Below, piece by piece: positions 55,334-64,000 of a DNA stretch of 64,000 nt. A program made the position numbers and the translations under genes. This DNA is from Verrucomicrobiota bacterium. GTDB lineage: Bacteria; Verrucomicrobiota; Verrucomicrobiia; Limisphaerales; UBA1319. Under the pieces are notes generated by a model. It was not told the origin of the DNA, ran no database searches, and saw nothing but the letters and a program-made list of their open reading frames with translations. The stretch is from positions 1 through 64,000 of the forward strand of contig JAKLHY010000011.1 of NCBI GenBank assembly GCA_022709905.1, given 5' to 3'. The first letter of the stretch is position 1, and every line of letters begins with the position of its first letter.

Positions 55334-58300
55334 TTAGCTGCACCCGAGGCTCTCGCCGCAGTTCAGGCATTTGTAACAGGCGCCGTTGCGCACGGCGATG
55401 TGGCCGCAGTTTGGACAGGTCGGAGCGTCCTGCTGGAAATGGGCAATCGCATCGCTCGGGCTGCTGATCTGCCGCGTGCCGGCCGGATCGGAGATCTCGG
55501 AGGCCCGGGTTGTGTCCACTTCGATGGCTTCCTCGTTTTCCTCAGCGATGGGAAGCTCCGGGATGGGGCGGTTCACTTTTTTTTTGACTTCCTCGATCAA
55601 ACCCGGCATGGCGAGCTCGGGTTGATTGGCCGGGAGATGGTTGGCCTCCCGGTAGCCGGCTATGAATTGGAACGCCATCCAGCGGAAGACGTAATCGATG
55701 ATGGACGAGGCGTTCCGGATATCGGGATTCCGGGTGAATCCGGACGGCTCGAAGCGCTGGTGGGCAAACTTGCGGACCAAGGCCTCGAGTGGCACGCCGT
55801 ATTGAAGGGCCATGCTGGTCAGAGTCGCCACGCAATCCATGAGTCCGCCAATCGTGGAACCTTCCTTGGCCATGGTGATGAACAGCTCGCCCGGCTGGCC
55901 GTTCTCGAACAGGCCAACCGTCAAATATCCCTCGTGACCCGCGATGTCGAACTTGTGCGTCACGGCGGTTCGGGTTTCGGGCAACCGGCGACGGATAGGC
56001 TTTCCAACCTGAGCCCGCAGCTGGGCCACAGCTTCCTCGAGGTCTTTAATCCGGCCGTTGCCGGGCGCTTCTTCCTCCTGGCCGGATTCGTTGGTTTTTT
56101 TGGTGTTCAACGGCTGGGAACGTTTGGAGCCATCCCGGTAAATGGCGACGCATTTCAATCCCATTTTCCATGCCTGCACGTAGGCGTCCTCGATGTCCTG
56201 CACTGTGCAGTCATTCGGAAGGTTGACGGTCTTGGAAATCGCGCCGGAGATAAAGGGCTGCGCCGCGCCCATCATTTTCAAATGGGCCAGGTAATCAATA
56301 CTGCGGCGCCCGCGATAAGGCTTGAACGCGCAGTCAAATACCGAGAGATGCTCGGGCTTGAGTCCGCTCCGCACCGGTTGGGTTCCCTCGGTGACATCCT
56401 CGATCGTGTCGTATTTCTCGACGTGGGCGATAATGGCATCGATCTCGGCCGCCGTGTAACCCAAACGTCGCAACCCCTCGGGCACCGTGCGGTTCACGAT
56501 CTTCAGCATGCCGCCGCCGGCCAGCAGCTTGTACTTGACCAGGGCGATGTCCGGTTCGATGCCGGTCGTGTCGCAATCCATCAGAAAGGCGATGGTCCCG
56601 GTCGGCGCCAGGACGCTGACCTGGGCGTTGCGGTAGCCGCTGGCCTCGCCTTGAGATACGGCCCGATCCCAGCATTGGCGGGCTTCCTCCTGGACATAAG
56701 CGAATTCCTGGCTCGCCTGGATGTTATCGACGGCGGACCGATGCATGCGGATGACCTGAAGCATGGAGGCCGCGTTGTCCTTGGTCAGGGGCTTGTCCAC
56801 TCCGGCGCAACGGGCGTCGTGATAACCCGGAAATGCCCCCTTGGCGGCGGCAATCCGGGCGGACTGTTCGTAGGCATGACCGGTCATGACAGCCGTCAGC
56901 GATCCCGCCAGGGCCCGGGCTTCGTCGGAATCGTAGGACAGGCCGTAACTCATGATCAAGGAACCGAGATTGGCATAGCCTAATCCCAGGGTGCGAAACC
57001 GATGCGAGTTGACCGCAATGTCATGCGTCGGGTAACAGGCTTTGTCCACCAGGATTTCCTGGGCGGTGATGAAGATCCGCACGGCGGCCTTGAAACGCTC
57101 GAGATCCATGCGGCCATCCTCGCGTTTGAATTTGATGAGGTTTAAGGAAGCGAGGTTGCAGGCTGTGTTATTGAGGAAAACGTACTCCGAACAAGGATTG
57201 GTCGAGTGAATCGGCTCCGTGCCTTTGCAGGTGTGCCACTTCTGAATGGCACCGTCAAACTGCATCCCAGGATCCCCGCATAGATGGGTGCCTTCGGCAA
57301 TCTTGTAGAGCAGTTTCCGGGCATCCTTCTTCTCGAGCGGCTTGCCCGTCGTCACCGAACGCGTCCACCATTCGCGTCCAGCCAGGGCGGCTTCCATAAA
57401 TTCGTCGCTGGCCCGCACCGAAAGGTTTTCGTTCTGATACATCACGCTCCCATACGCGGCGCCGTTGTAGGAACCGTCATAACCCTGCTCGATCAGCGCC
57501 CACGCTTTCTTTTCCTCGGTCTGCTTGGCGTCGATGAAATCCTCGATGTCCCCATGCCAATCCCGCAGCGTGTTCATCTTGGCCGCCCGCCGGGTTTTGC
57601 CCCCGGACTTCACGACGTTGGCCACCTGGTCATAGACCTTAAGAAAGGACATTGGACCACTGGGCCGCCCGCCCCCGCTCAACTTTTCCTTGCTGGAACG
57701 GATCGGCGACAGATCGGAACCCGTGCCGGAACCGAACTTGAAAAGCATCGCCTCGCTATAAGCCAGCCGCATGATCGATTCCATGTTGTCCTCGACCGAC
57801 TGGATGAAACAGGCGCTGCATTGGGGATACTCATACTGGGTCCGGCTTCGGTCCACCTTGTTCTTTTCCGGATTGAAATACCAGTTGCCCCGGGCCGACT
57901 GATTCCCGATCTTATACTGATGATATAATCCCACATTGAACCATACCGGCGAATTAAACGCGCCATACTGGTTCAAACACAACCATACCAGCTCATCGTA
58001 GAAAACCTCGCCCCCCGCCCTCGTGAAATACCCATCCTTCACCCCCCAATCCGCAATCGTCCGGCAAACCCGGTGGATCAGCTGGCGCACCGAAGTCTCA
58101 CGCTCCGCCGTGTTCAGTTCACCATAAAAATACTTCGATACCACGACCTTGGTCGCCAGCACCGACCACGACTTGGGCACTTCAACCTTCTCCTGCCGGA
58201 AAATCACTTTGCCGCCGTCATCCGTAATCTCCGCAGTCCGCTGATCCCATTCCACCTGGTCGAACGGCTTGACCTGGGGATCACTAAATACTCGGCCTAT

Positions 58301-58420
58301 GGAAAGACCTTTGGACTTGCGCGTGGCTTTCATGGACACCTTTCGACGGACAGAAACTGGCGATACCCGACGGCGAATCAGGGGAGGCGACGACAAAACC
58401 TGCTCTTGGGCATCGATCAT
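55334..58420 (-). CDS. nrdJ: Adenosylcobalamin-dependent (class II) ribonucleotide reductase
   Basis: 1028 residues. The class II barrel is evident from SAARGNWYFNPEK-type region (QSARGNWYFNPEKNKVDRSR), FKFGSGTGSDLSPIRSSKEK, RDWHGDIEDFIDAKQ, STNPCSEYVFLNNTACNLAS (active-site loop with Cys) and GTIAFLMDCDTTGIEPD. The C-terminus has a zinc-ribbon-like cluster CPNCGHIAVRNGACYKCLNC ending GESLGCS, including the electron-relay cysteines. It makes deoxyribonucleotides using B12, independent of oxygen. I looked for but did not recognise a cobalamin riboswitch upstream. An NrdR-like dyad lies at 58592. Confidence 0.95.
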   Translation of the reverse strand: MIDAQEQVLSSPPLIRRRVSPVSVRRKVSMKATRKSKGLSIGRVFSDPQVKPFDQVEWDQRTAEITDDGGKVIFRQEKVEVPKSWSVLATKVVVSKYFYGELNTAERETSVRQLIHRVCRTIADWGVKDGYFTRAGGEVFYDELVWLCLNQYGAFNSPVWFNVGLYHQYKIGNQSARGNWYFNPEKNKVDRSRTQYEYPQCSACFIQSVEDNMESIMRLAYSEAMLFKFGSGTGSDLSPIRSSKEKLSGGGRPSGPMSFLKVYDQVANVVKSGGKTRRAAKMNTLRDWHGDIEDFIDAKQTEEKKAWALIEQGYDGSYNGAAYGSVMYQNENLSVRASDEFMEAALAGREWWTRSVTTGKPLEKKDARKLLYKIAEGTHLCGDPGMQFDGAIQKWHTCKGTEPIHSTNPCSEYVFLNNTACNLASLNLIKFKREDGRMDLERFKAAVRIFITAQEILVDKACYPTHDIAVNSHRFRTLGLGYANLGSLIMSYGLSYDSDEARALAGSLTAVMTGHAYEQSARIAAAKGAFPGYHDARCAGVDKPLTKDNAASMLQVIRMHRSAVDNIQASQEFAYVQEEARQCWDRAVSQGEASGYRNAQVSVLAPTGTIAFLMDCDTTGIEPDIALVKYKLLAGGGMLKIVNRTVPEGLRRLGYTAAEIDAIIAHVEKYDTIEDVTEGTQPVRSGLKPEHLSVFDCAFKPYRGRRSIDYLAHLKMMGAAQPFISGAISKTVNLPNDCTVQDIEDAYVQAWKMGLKCVAIYRDGSKRSQPLNTKKTNESGQEEEAPGNGRIKDLEEAVAQLRAQVGKPIRRRLPETRTAVTHKFDIAGHEGYLTVGLFENGQPGELFITMAKEGSTIGGLMDCVATLTSMALQYGVPLEALVRKFAHQRFEPSGFTRNPDIRNASSIIDYVFRWMAFQFIAGYREANHLPANQPELAMPGLIEEVKKKVNRPIPELPIAEENEEAIEVDTTRASEISDPAGTRQISSPSDAIAHFQQDAPTCPNCGHIAVRNGACYKCLNCGESLGCS

Positions 58421-58591
58421 GGGATTCCTTTCTTGGTTGAAAACGATCAGCTGTCAAATTTGCAGGCAGTTCTACCCAACTCAAAAAAAATCGCTTGTCT
58501 AAAAATAACAAAACCGCCCGACTTTAACGAGATAGTGCACCGACCATTCTTCGGTGAAAACCCCATTTAGTTGGGTTACTCAAAAATGCTA

Positions 58592-58607
58592 ACACAACCT
58601 ATTGTGG
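58592..58607. promoter_or_regulatory. NrdR-box-like dyad upstream of nrdJ
   Basis: ACACAACCTATTGTGG contains a perfect CACAA/TTGTG inverted repeat with a 4-base centre and resembles the NrdR consensus (ACACxATATxTTGTGT-like) that represses ribonucleotide reductase genes. It lies about 170 bp upstream of the nrdJ start. Only one copy is seen, whereas NrdR sites usually occur as pairs; a looser AACCC/GGGTT dyad sits at 58559-58577. Confidence 0.35.
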
Positions 58608-58788
58608 CAGCAAGAAGATTATTTAAAAAAAATCAGTGTCGCGATCCGGCCCTATCAGATTTGGATTTTTGTATTAGTATTAGAAATACTAAGTAAATTC
58701 AAACCTTAACAATCTTCCCTGGAGTGAAGTCGATTATGCGTCAAACTCGAAATCCGTCGCATCGTGAAATCTGAAGAGGAATGACCGC

Positions 58789-58893
58789 GTGGTAAAGAGA
58801 GTTTTCAATAACGATCTGGCGGGGGCTACTTCGGGGGGGCATGATCCCTATGGAGCCGGTGGACGGCACGCCGTGGTGCATGAGAGCCTTTGA
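58789..58893 (+). CDS. Possible 34-residue peptide
   Basis: GTG start at 58789 preceded by GAGGA (58776-58780). It encodes VVKRVFNNDLAGATSGGHDP followed by YGAGGRHAVVHESL. The composition is glycine and histidine rich. No family recognised; the reading depends on a GTG start. It ends just before the AT-rich leader of the DUF4912 gene. Confidence 0.3.
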   Translation: MVKRVFNNDLAGATSGGHDPYGAGGRHAVVHESL

Positions 58894-58970
58894 TTTTTTC
58901 TAGCGCATCGCTTGCCTTGACGCGGGTAGGGCTTTACACTGATTTTCAGTCGATTCCCAAAATTCAGCAA

Positions 58971-61004
58971 ATGGCTCAGGCAAACGCCAAAAACGTGAAA
59001 CGCAAGGGCTCAGGGAAAGGAATCCCTGATGGAAAGCCCGGTCGGCCCCATGCAGTTCCGGCCAGAGGCAAGCCTCGGACTGGCGTGTCAGCGAGAGTGA
59101 ATGCCAAGGAATCCAAGGCCAGGGCGGCTCAGGCTTCGGTTGGAAGCAAGCCGCGGAAGCAGAAGGCGTCTGGCCTGGGAAAATCCGGTGTGGGAGGGAG
59201 TCACCTTGCTCCTGGGAACGAGAAGAGGCGGAACCCCCCCTTACGAAAACCGGTGCGGAAGGCAAAGATCAAGCCGCAAAAGCCGGGGGCTGTTCACAAG
59301 GAATCGGATTCAAACCGCCCGGTCAAAGCGGGGGTATCCCGAGTTCAGAAGGTTGCGGTCGTGCGGACGGGCAAGCGGGTTTCTCGACGATCTGCAGCCC
59401 AAAAACCGGCGAGTCGGAGGTCTCGATCCCGGACGCGTCCTGAGACACAGCCGGGCTTGTCGCCGGTCAAATCCTCGGAGCGGGCGCGACAAGGGGGCGC
59501 GGCATTAAACCTCCCAGAAGCGAAACCGCTGTCTGTGCCGTATGCGCCTGGCCGCATGGAAATCGAGCCTCCCAAGGCAACGATTGCTGCAAGCATCCCG
59601 TTGATTCCACCCATTCTGCTCGAGGGCGATCATCCGGTCGGGCCGAAAATTGAACCGGAAAAACCGGCGGGAACTGAGGTTCCTGATTTGGTGAGTCTCG
59701 AAAAGAGATCGGATCTGGATGCCGAGAGGGCCTTCCCATTGCCACGAGCGTATGGATCGGGGGAGCTCTTTGTGGCCTTTTGTGATCCGCATTGTCTGCA
59801 TGCCAGTTGGGATTTTACCCCCGAACAATGGAAACAATGTGAAGATCGGGCCAAGGAGCATAAGCTGTGGCTTCGATTATTCGAAGGCGGCAATCCGACG
59901 GAGCCATTGTTGCAGGAAGCCCTGGGATCAAACCAACGCCAGCTTTTTGTCCCGATTGATGATTCCGCGATTAGTTACAGCGTGGAAATCGGTTTTCATG
60001 ACGCGTCGGGCGAGTGGCAGAGCATGGCGAGTTCGGCGTCGATCGAACCGCCTCGGGCGCTGGCGGCTGAGGACGAAACAGCTCGGTCCTCCACTTTGGA
60101 ATACGCCGAGGCTGTTTTCACACCGGCCTTGGGTTTCCTCGAAACACCGGCGGCTTCGGAGAACTCAAGCGTGCTCCCGCCAGCCAAGTTGAGCCTCTCG
60201 ATTGAAAAACCGGAGCGGGGTGAATCGCTGTCGATGGCGCCTGCGGAAACCCCAGTCCCCGAAAGGAGCATCGAGCTCGAACCGTGCAGGGAGCGTCCTC
60301 GGGAAGAATCCATGCGCTCCATGCCCGACCAGAAACCGGCTGAAATGCAGCTGGAGCCGATGGGGGAATCAACTCGCTCTCCTGAGCATCTCTGGATCGA
60401 GTCTGAGGTCAGTGGCTCTGTTCCCGCCCAGCTCTCGGAGCCCACACCGCCTGAGGCTTTGTTTGAGGAAACGCCGCCTCAACCGGGGAGGGAACTGGAG
60501 ACGGTGAGAGAAGATGGGACCCCTGGATCGATCAGGACGGGGCCTGCTGCTGACGAGACGGAATCCAGGCCGGAGTGGCATCCGCAAGAAGAGACGCCCT
60601 TTCGAGAGGATTCTTCACCTGCAACGGGATCTGAGCCAACACCCCTCGAAGGAGGGATCGATTCCCTAAACTCAGCAGATGCCGGCACGAGTTATGGGGA
60701 AGCCCCGGGTGGGATTTCAGCGCCGCGTCAATTCTGGTTCAACGTGCACGCCGAGCTGATCGTTTATGGGGCGACCGAACCCGACGCAACCGTCACTCTG
60801 GCGGGACGTCGTATTGACTTGCGGCCGGATGGAACCTTCAGTGTCCGGTTTGCATTGCCGGACGGCAACCATCAGGTGGAAGCCTCAGCACTCTCCAGCG
60901 ACGGAGTTGACCGGCGCACGGCTCGATTGAAGTTTCAGCGGTCGACAGATTATTGGGAAGAGATTGCGGGAAAAGCGACAGCTCAAGAATCTGCGCAAAA
61001 ATAA
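58971..61004 (+). CDS. DUF4912 protein with long low-complexity tails
   Basis: 677 residues from the ATG at 58971 (MAQANAKNVKRKG); a TTG at 58890 is an alternative. Residues 1-170 are extremely Lys/Arg/Ala rich (repeated KRK, SRR and RSR patterns), suggesting nucleic-acid or polyanion binding or disorder. DUF4912 follows at about 255-370 (GELFVAFCDPHCLHASWDFT, LWLRLFEGGNPTEPLLQEAL, QLFVPIDDSAISYSVEIGFH). An acidic Pro/Glu linker (about 390-575) leads to a C-terminal sandwich (VTLAGRRIDLRPDGTFSVRF). DUF4912 function is unknown; it often occurs with cell-surface or glycan genes. Confidence 0.8.
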   Translation: MAQANAKNVKRKGSGKGIPDGKPGRPHAVPARGKPRTGVSARVNAKESKARAAQASVGSKPRKQKASGLGKSGVGGSHLAPGNEKRRNPPLRKPVRKAKIKPQKPGAVHKESDSNRPVKAGVSRVQKVAVVRTGKRVSRRSAAQKPASRRSRSRTRPETQPGLSPVKSSERARQGGAALNLPEAKPLSVPYAPGRMEIEPPKATIAASIPLIPPILLEGDHPVGPKIEPEKPAGTEVPDLVSLEKRSDLDAERAFPLPRAYGSGELFVAFCDPHCLHASWDFTPEQWKQCEDRAKEHKLWLRLFEGGNPTEPLLQEALGSNQRQLFVPIDDSAISYSVEIGFHDASGEWQSMASSASIEPPRALAAEDETARSSTLEYAEAVFTPALGFLETPAASENSSVLPPAKLSLSIEKPERGESLSMAPAETPVPERSIELEPCRERPREESMRSMPDQKPAEMQLEPMGESTRSPEHLWIESEVSGSVPAQLSEPTPPEALFEETPPQPGRELETVREDGTPGSIRTGPAADETESRPEWHPQEETPFREDSSPATGSEPTPLEGGIDSLNSADAGTSYGEAPGGISAPRQFWFNVHAELIVYGATEPDATVTLAGRRIDLRPDGTFSVRFALPDGNHQVEASALSSDGVDRRTARLKFQRSTDYWEEIAGKATAQESAQK

Positions 61005-61062
61005 CTTTCGCTTTTGGACGGAGCGTCTCCGGGCCAGTGGTGAGGCGCCCGGGATGAGCCGC

Positions 61063-63945
61063 TCATCGATTGCCCTCGAGGACGCGCTGGTAATAGCTCA
61101 GGTAAGGATCTGTTGGCGCCAACTTTAATCCGAGTTTCACAAATTCGGCTGCCTGGGGGAGGTTATTCTGGCGAAAACAGGTTCGCGCGGCTAATCCTGC
61201 ATAACGGGGGGCGGCAGTCTCCAGTTTTTTCGGCAAGGAACCTCCCTGCCAGGACTGTAAAACGGACTGGATGACACCCAGGGCCTGCTCGGTTTGCTCC
61301 GGCGATTCGTAGAGGGATCTCTCGGCTTCCCACAGGATCAGTTCCTCCCGGGTTGATCCGTCGGCAAGGGGCATCATCTGAAAAGGAATGTCCGGGGGGC
61401 GGAAGATGGTGGGCAAGGAATGCTGGCTAAGGGGAGCGGCATACTGGATTTCCTTGCGTGAGATTTCCCCGTACCATTCCAGGTATTGCATGATTTGGGG
61501 GTTCACGGATCGGAAGGGACCAAAAATGGCCTTGAGTTCAACTGGACCCAACTCGGCCAGGCATGCCCGTTTGTCCTCGGGAGCCAGTGCGGATTGGACA
61601 GTGCGCTCATCGAATCCCTGCAACAAACTGGCCGCTTCACCGACATAGAACGCTTTAGGCGCCTCGTATTCGAGGATGGGGAACAGGTCGGATTGAATCG
61701 GGCCGGGGCCCGCGATGGCATATGCCGTTCGTTGGGACGCCAGTTGCCGTGCCAGCAACAGGGGGAGCCGTCCGACGCCCAGGGTTCGAAGATCATCGGC
61801 TGGTGATTCCAGGGCAAAAACCTTGTCGACCGACGCGCGATCCAGATCCCAGGGAGACAAGCTTCCGATCAGCACAATATCTCCGTAAGCGGTATCCCAG
61901 ATCTCGAAATGAGGAAAAACCGAATGAAAGGTCCGCAGGATCATCGCCACAATGGGATCGTTCATTTCATAGACATGAAACCACTGGACCATGAGGCCGC
62001 CAGGTTTCAGCCGATCGGCGGCCAGTCTAAAGAACTCCTGGCTGAAAACGCTCCCGACGCCAGCCGTCCACGGATTGGAAGGTTCGCTGATAATGACGTC
62101 ATATTTCTGCGGGGAGAGTTTGAGCACCATCCGTCCGTCCTGCCGCTGGAGGTTGATTCGGGGGCTATCGAGGACATCGCGGTTCCAGGGCGCAAAGAAC
62201 CGGGCCGCTCGCAGAACCGGTTCGCAATTCTCCGCGACGACAATCCGGACATCCGGATAGGCAAGGAGTGTTCCGGCGGTGATACCGCTGCCCAGCCCCA
62301 ACACAAAGGCATCCTGACTGTTGGGGCGATGGATCATGGGCAAATGGGCGAGCAGCATTTGAGTGGAAAGATCGGCCGTCGTGGAGGCATCGGTTTTGCC
62401 ATTGATGCGGAGCGATAGGGTGCCGGATTCCCGGCCGGGCACCAGAGTTTCCTCGACTGCGACCGTGGCATCGGGGGCGTCTTCGTAGAACAGCAGGCGA
62501 TGGGTTTGCTTGTATCGTGCCACGGCTGCCGGTTCATAGGCTTTTTCCCGCGCCCGGTAAACGCCGGAGCCCAGGGTCAGACGCCACTCCTCGCCGCCCA
62601 GCAGGAATCCGAGGCCGAGCACCACGCCGGATCCAACCGCCATGGACTGCAGTTTCCGGTTTCGATCCAGCCGGGCCAGCCCGAGAGCGACCAGGCAAAG
62701 CCCAAACGCGACAAATCCAAAAGCCCCCCGCAACCCCAGGAACGGCATGATCACGAAACCCGCCGCCAAAGAGCCGAACACCGCACCCAGGGTGTTCCAA
62801 GTCAACAGCCGGCCAACAGCAAAGCCCAGGACAGTCGATTCCTTTGAGATGGTCCTGATCCAAAGCGGTAAAATTGCGCCGAGCATCCCAGCCGGCAAAC
62901 CCAGAACTCCCATCGCCAGAATCCCGACCAGGCATTGGTGATACACATACCCCGCTTCATTGCGGGCCAAACCGACGCGGGCCTTTCGATACACTTCCAC
63001 CCAATATTCAATGCAGATGGCCAGTCCTCCCACCCAGACCGCGGCCGCGAGCAGCAAAACAGCCGTGCCAGCGAGCCCGCGCGCCAAACGAAGCCGCGGG
63101 GAGGCAATCATCGAACTGCCCAGTCCAATGCCCAGGATGAAGGCCATCAGCACCAACGCGAACGCCTGCAGCGATCCTCCCGTGATCAAGGCCAGTGCCC
63201 GGGCGGCGAGCACCTCCAAGCTCATCGCCATCGCCCCGGAAAACGCAACAATCCAGCACCCGCGACGCAGAGCGGCCGACACCGCATCCCGGCCGGGAAT
63301 GGATTGGTTTTGGGCGGTCGCGGGATCCAGCTGCTCTCGGCTGCCCATCAAGACCGCCGCGGCCCCAACCAGACCGTTCAACAAGGCCGCCATCCGAATC
63401 GACGCATCCAATCCCAACGCCCGGACCAGCCAAAACCCGGCGAGCCAAGCCCCCAGCACCGCCCCTAAGCTGTTCAGCGCATAAAATCGGGCAATGCGCC
63501 GTCCCGAGTCCACGCCCTGTCGCTCGAGCCACCCCGCCAGGAAAGGCAGGGTGGCCCCCATGAGGGTTGTCGGCACCAACAGCAATCCGGCTCCCAACGC
63601 GCAGTTGAATAAGAGGAATAGCAGCCCCCGACCGGCCAGCCAGGGGCCTACCCCCACCAGAATCCGGTCTGTCCATTCGAACCATTTGGGAAAAAAACAG
63701 GCATACAGGGCGATGCCGATCTCCAGGAAACCATACATTTTCAACGGCCATCGCCAACGATCCGCCCAGATGCCCGCCAGGCGGTTTCCAGCAGCCAACC
63801 CTCCCATAAAGACCGCCAAAACCAAAGCCTGCGCCTGGATCGTGCTGCCAAACATCAAGGAGAGATGTTTTGCCCACAGGACTTCGTAAACCAAAGCGGT
63901 CGCGCCGGAGCAAAAAAACAGCAGTAAAATCAAAATCACGGGCAA
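61063..63945 (-). CDS. Fused multi-transmembrane/spermidine-synthase-like protein
   Basis: 960 residues. The first about 480 form an MFS-like membrane domain of roughly 13 helices (VILILLLFFCSGATALVYEV, ALVLAVFMGGLAAGNRLAGI, VGILAMGVLGLPAGMLGAIL). Residues 480-760 are a spermidine-synthase-like methyltransferase fold (VLGLGSGITAGTLLAYPDV, VVAENCEPVLRAARFF, ISEPSNPWTAGVGSVF, EFFRLAADRLKPGGLMVQWF). The last about 150 are helical and TPR-like. Such fusions are common in Planctomycetota/Verrucomicrobiota; substrate unknown. The start at 63945 is close to the window edge. Confidence 0.9.
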   Translation of the reverse strand: MPVILILLLFFCSGATALVYEVLWAKHLSLMFGSTIQAQALVLAVFMGGLAAGNRLAGIWADRWRWPLKMYGFLEIGIALYACFFPKWFEWTDRILVGVGPWLAGRGLLFLLFNCALGAGLLLVPTTLMGATLPFLAGWLERQGVDSGRRIARFYALNSLGAVLGAWLAGFWLVRALGLDASIRMAALLNGLVGAAAVLMGSREQLDPATAQNQSIPGRDAVSAALRRGCWIVAFSGAMAMSLEVLAARALALITGGSLQAFALVLMAFILGIGLGSSMIASPRLRLARGLAGTAVLLLAAAVWVGGLAICIEYWVEVYRKARVGLARNEAGYVYHQCLVGILAMGVLGLPAGMLGAILPLWIRTISKESTVLGFAVGRLLTWNTLGAVFGSLAAGFVIMPFLGLRGAFGFVAFGLCLVALGLARLDRNRKLQSMAVGSGVVLGLGFLLGGEEWRLTLGSGVYRAREKAYEPAAVARYKQTHRLLFYEDAPDATVAVEETLVPGRESGTLSLRINGKTDASTTADLSTQMLLAHLPMIHRPNSQDAFVLGLGSGITAGTLLAYPDVRIVVAENCEPVLRAARFFAPWNRDVLDSPRINLQRQDGRMVLKLSPQKYDVIISEPSNPWTAGVGSVFSQEFFRLAADRLKPGGLMVQWFHVYEMNDPIVAMILRTFHSVFPHFEIWDTAYGDIVLIGSLSPWDLDRASVDKVFALESPADDLRTLGVGRLPLLLARQLASQRTAYAIAGPGPIQSDLFPILEYEAPKAFYVGEAASLLQGFDERTVQSALAPEDKRACLAELGPVELKAIFGPFRSVNPQIMQYLEWYGEISRKEIQYAAPLSQHSLPTIFRPPDIPFQMMPLADGSTREELILWEAERSLYESPEQTEQALGVIQSVLQSWQGGSLPKKLETAAPRYAGLAARTCFRQNNLPQAAEFVKLGLKLAPTDPYLSYYQRVLEGNR

Positions 63946-64000
63946 ACGTTTATTAATATGATCAATCTTTTAGAATCATTCTCAAAGAAATTCAACGCTA

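Larger units (their letters stand above)
58421..58970. other. AT-rich divergent region between nrdJ and the DUF4912 gene
   Basis: About 550 bp, distinctly AT-rich at 58430-58740. It must carry both promoters. Apart from the dyad at 58592-58607 and a possible 34-codon ORF at 58789-58893, no feature was recognised. Confidence 0.45.

Noticed and set aside
55181..56983. Plus-strand open frame of 600 codons overlapping nrdJ and element B
   Set aside because: Antisense shadow of a clear class II ribonucleotide reductase; it starts inside the structured element and has no motif.
58421..58970. Cobalamin riboswitch upstream of nrdJ
   Set aside because: No B12-box-like sequence was recognised on the minus strand, so none is reported.
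1..64000. CRISPR arrays, tRNA or rRNA genes
   Set aside because: No regularly spaced direct repeats and no tRNA or rRNA signature were found by eye; a tRNAscan or Infernal run would be decisive.

Overview
This is a GC-rich bacterial chromosomal segment. The gene content suggests a Verrucomicrobiota-like soil or freshwater bacterium, possibly of the Limisphaerales/Pedosphaera type. The clues are many secreted and Tat-exported glycoside hydrolases, DUF4838, GH172 and PmoA-like (DUF6807) proteins, a B12-dependent ribonucleotide reductase, a fused membrane/spermidine-synthase protein and a NagX-like acyltransferase. There is no rRNA gene or other marker in the window, so the lineage is inferred from gene families.

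Layout. 1-430 holds transposase debris. 434-1654 is an AAA+/DUF4143 ATPase. 2081-6078 is a redox/stress cluster: a LysR regulator diverging from pirin, a small membrane protein, YceI, WrbA and an extradiol dioxygenase, followed by a PepSY remnant. 6680-32914 is a large carbohydrate locus with a beta-helix GH141-like protein, a GH38-like mannosidase, a GH67-like enzyme, an (alpha/alpha)6 hydrolase, GH172, a propeller-discoidin protein, DUF4838, a GH29-propeller fusion and an esterase-CBM-GH51 fusion. It is interspersed with transposase remnants, truncated secreted proteins and chimeras. The enzymes suggest attack on a fucose- and arabinose-containing, acetylated polysaccharide; no transporter, SusC/D pair or sulfatase is visible. 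33330-39940 is a signalling cluster of two multi-PAS kinases, a CheY-like regulator and a broken regulator. 39885-43257 has a nitroreductase, the N-terminal half of carB, a LOG-type phosphoribohydrolase and a DUF2835 protein. 43384-53018 has DUF6807, an aldo/keto reductase, NagX-like, IspF, an NtrC-type regulator, a large TPR protein and a small membrane protein. 53029-63945 has a ClpX-like ATPase without zinc finger, NrdJ, a DUF4912 protein and the spermidine-synthase-like protein.

Most notable observation. Two elements of almost the same length (32529-32799, 271 bp; 55028-55301, 274 bp) have no credible coding capacity, 30-31 bp terminal inverted repeats and TA at the borders. They share the same internal fold. 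Their sequences have diverged strongly, yet several helices keep pairing through changes on both arms, while short unpaired-looking motifs (GTAACGAAG, GCAACCCTC, TATGCGCG) are unchanged. This is the pattern of a structured RNA, or selected DNA secondary structure, carried by a small mobile element. One copy is inserted in a Tat-exported propeller gene and its first base completes the stop codon that ends that gene.

A second theme is decay by clean deletion in the carbohydrate locus. It contains short secreted stubs, an in-frame GH97/PQQ-propeller chimera, and conserved 4-bp ATGA or TAATG overlaps between intact and truncated genes.
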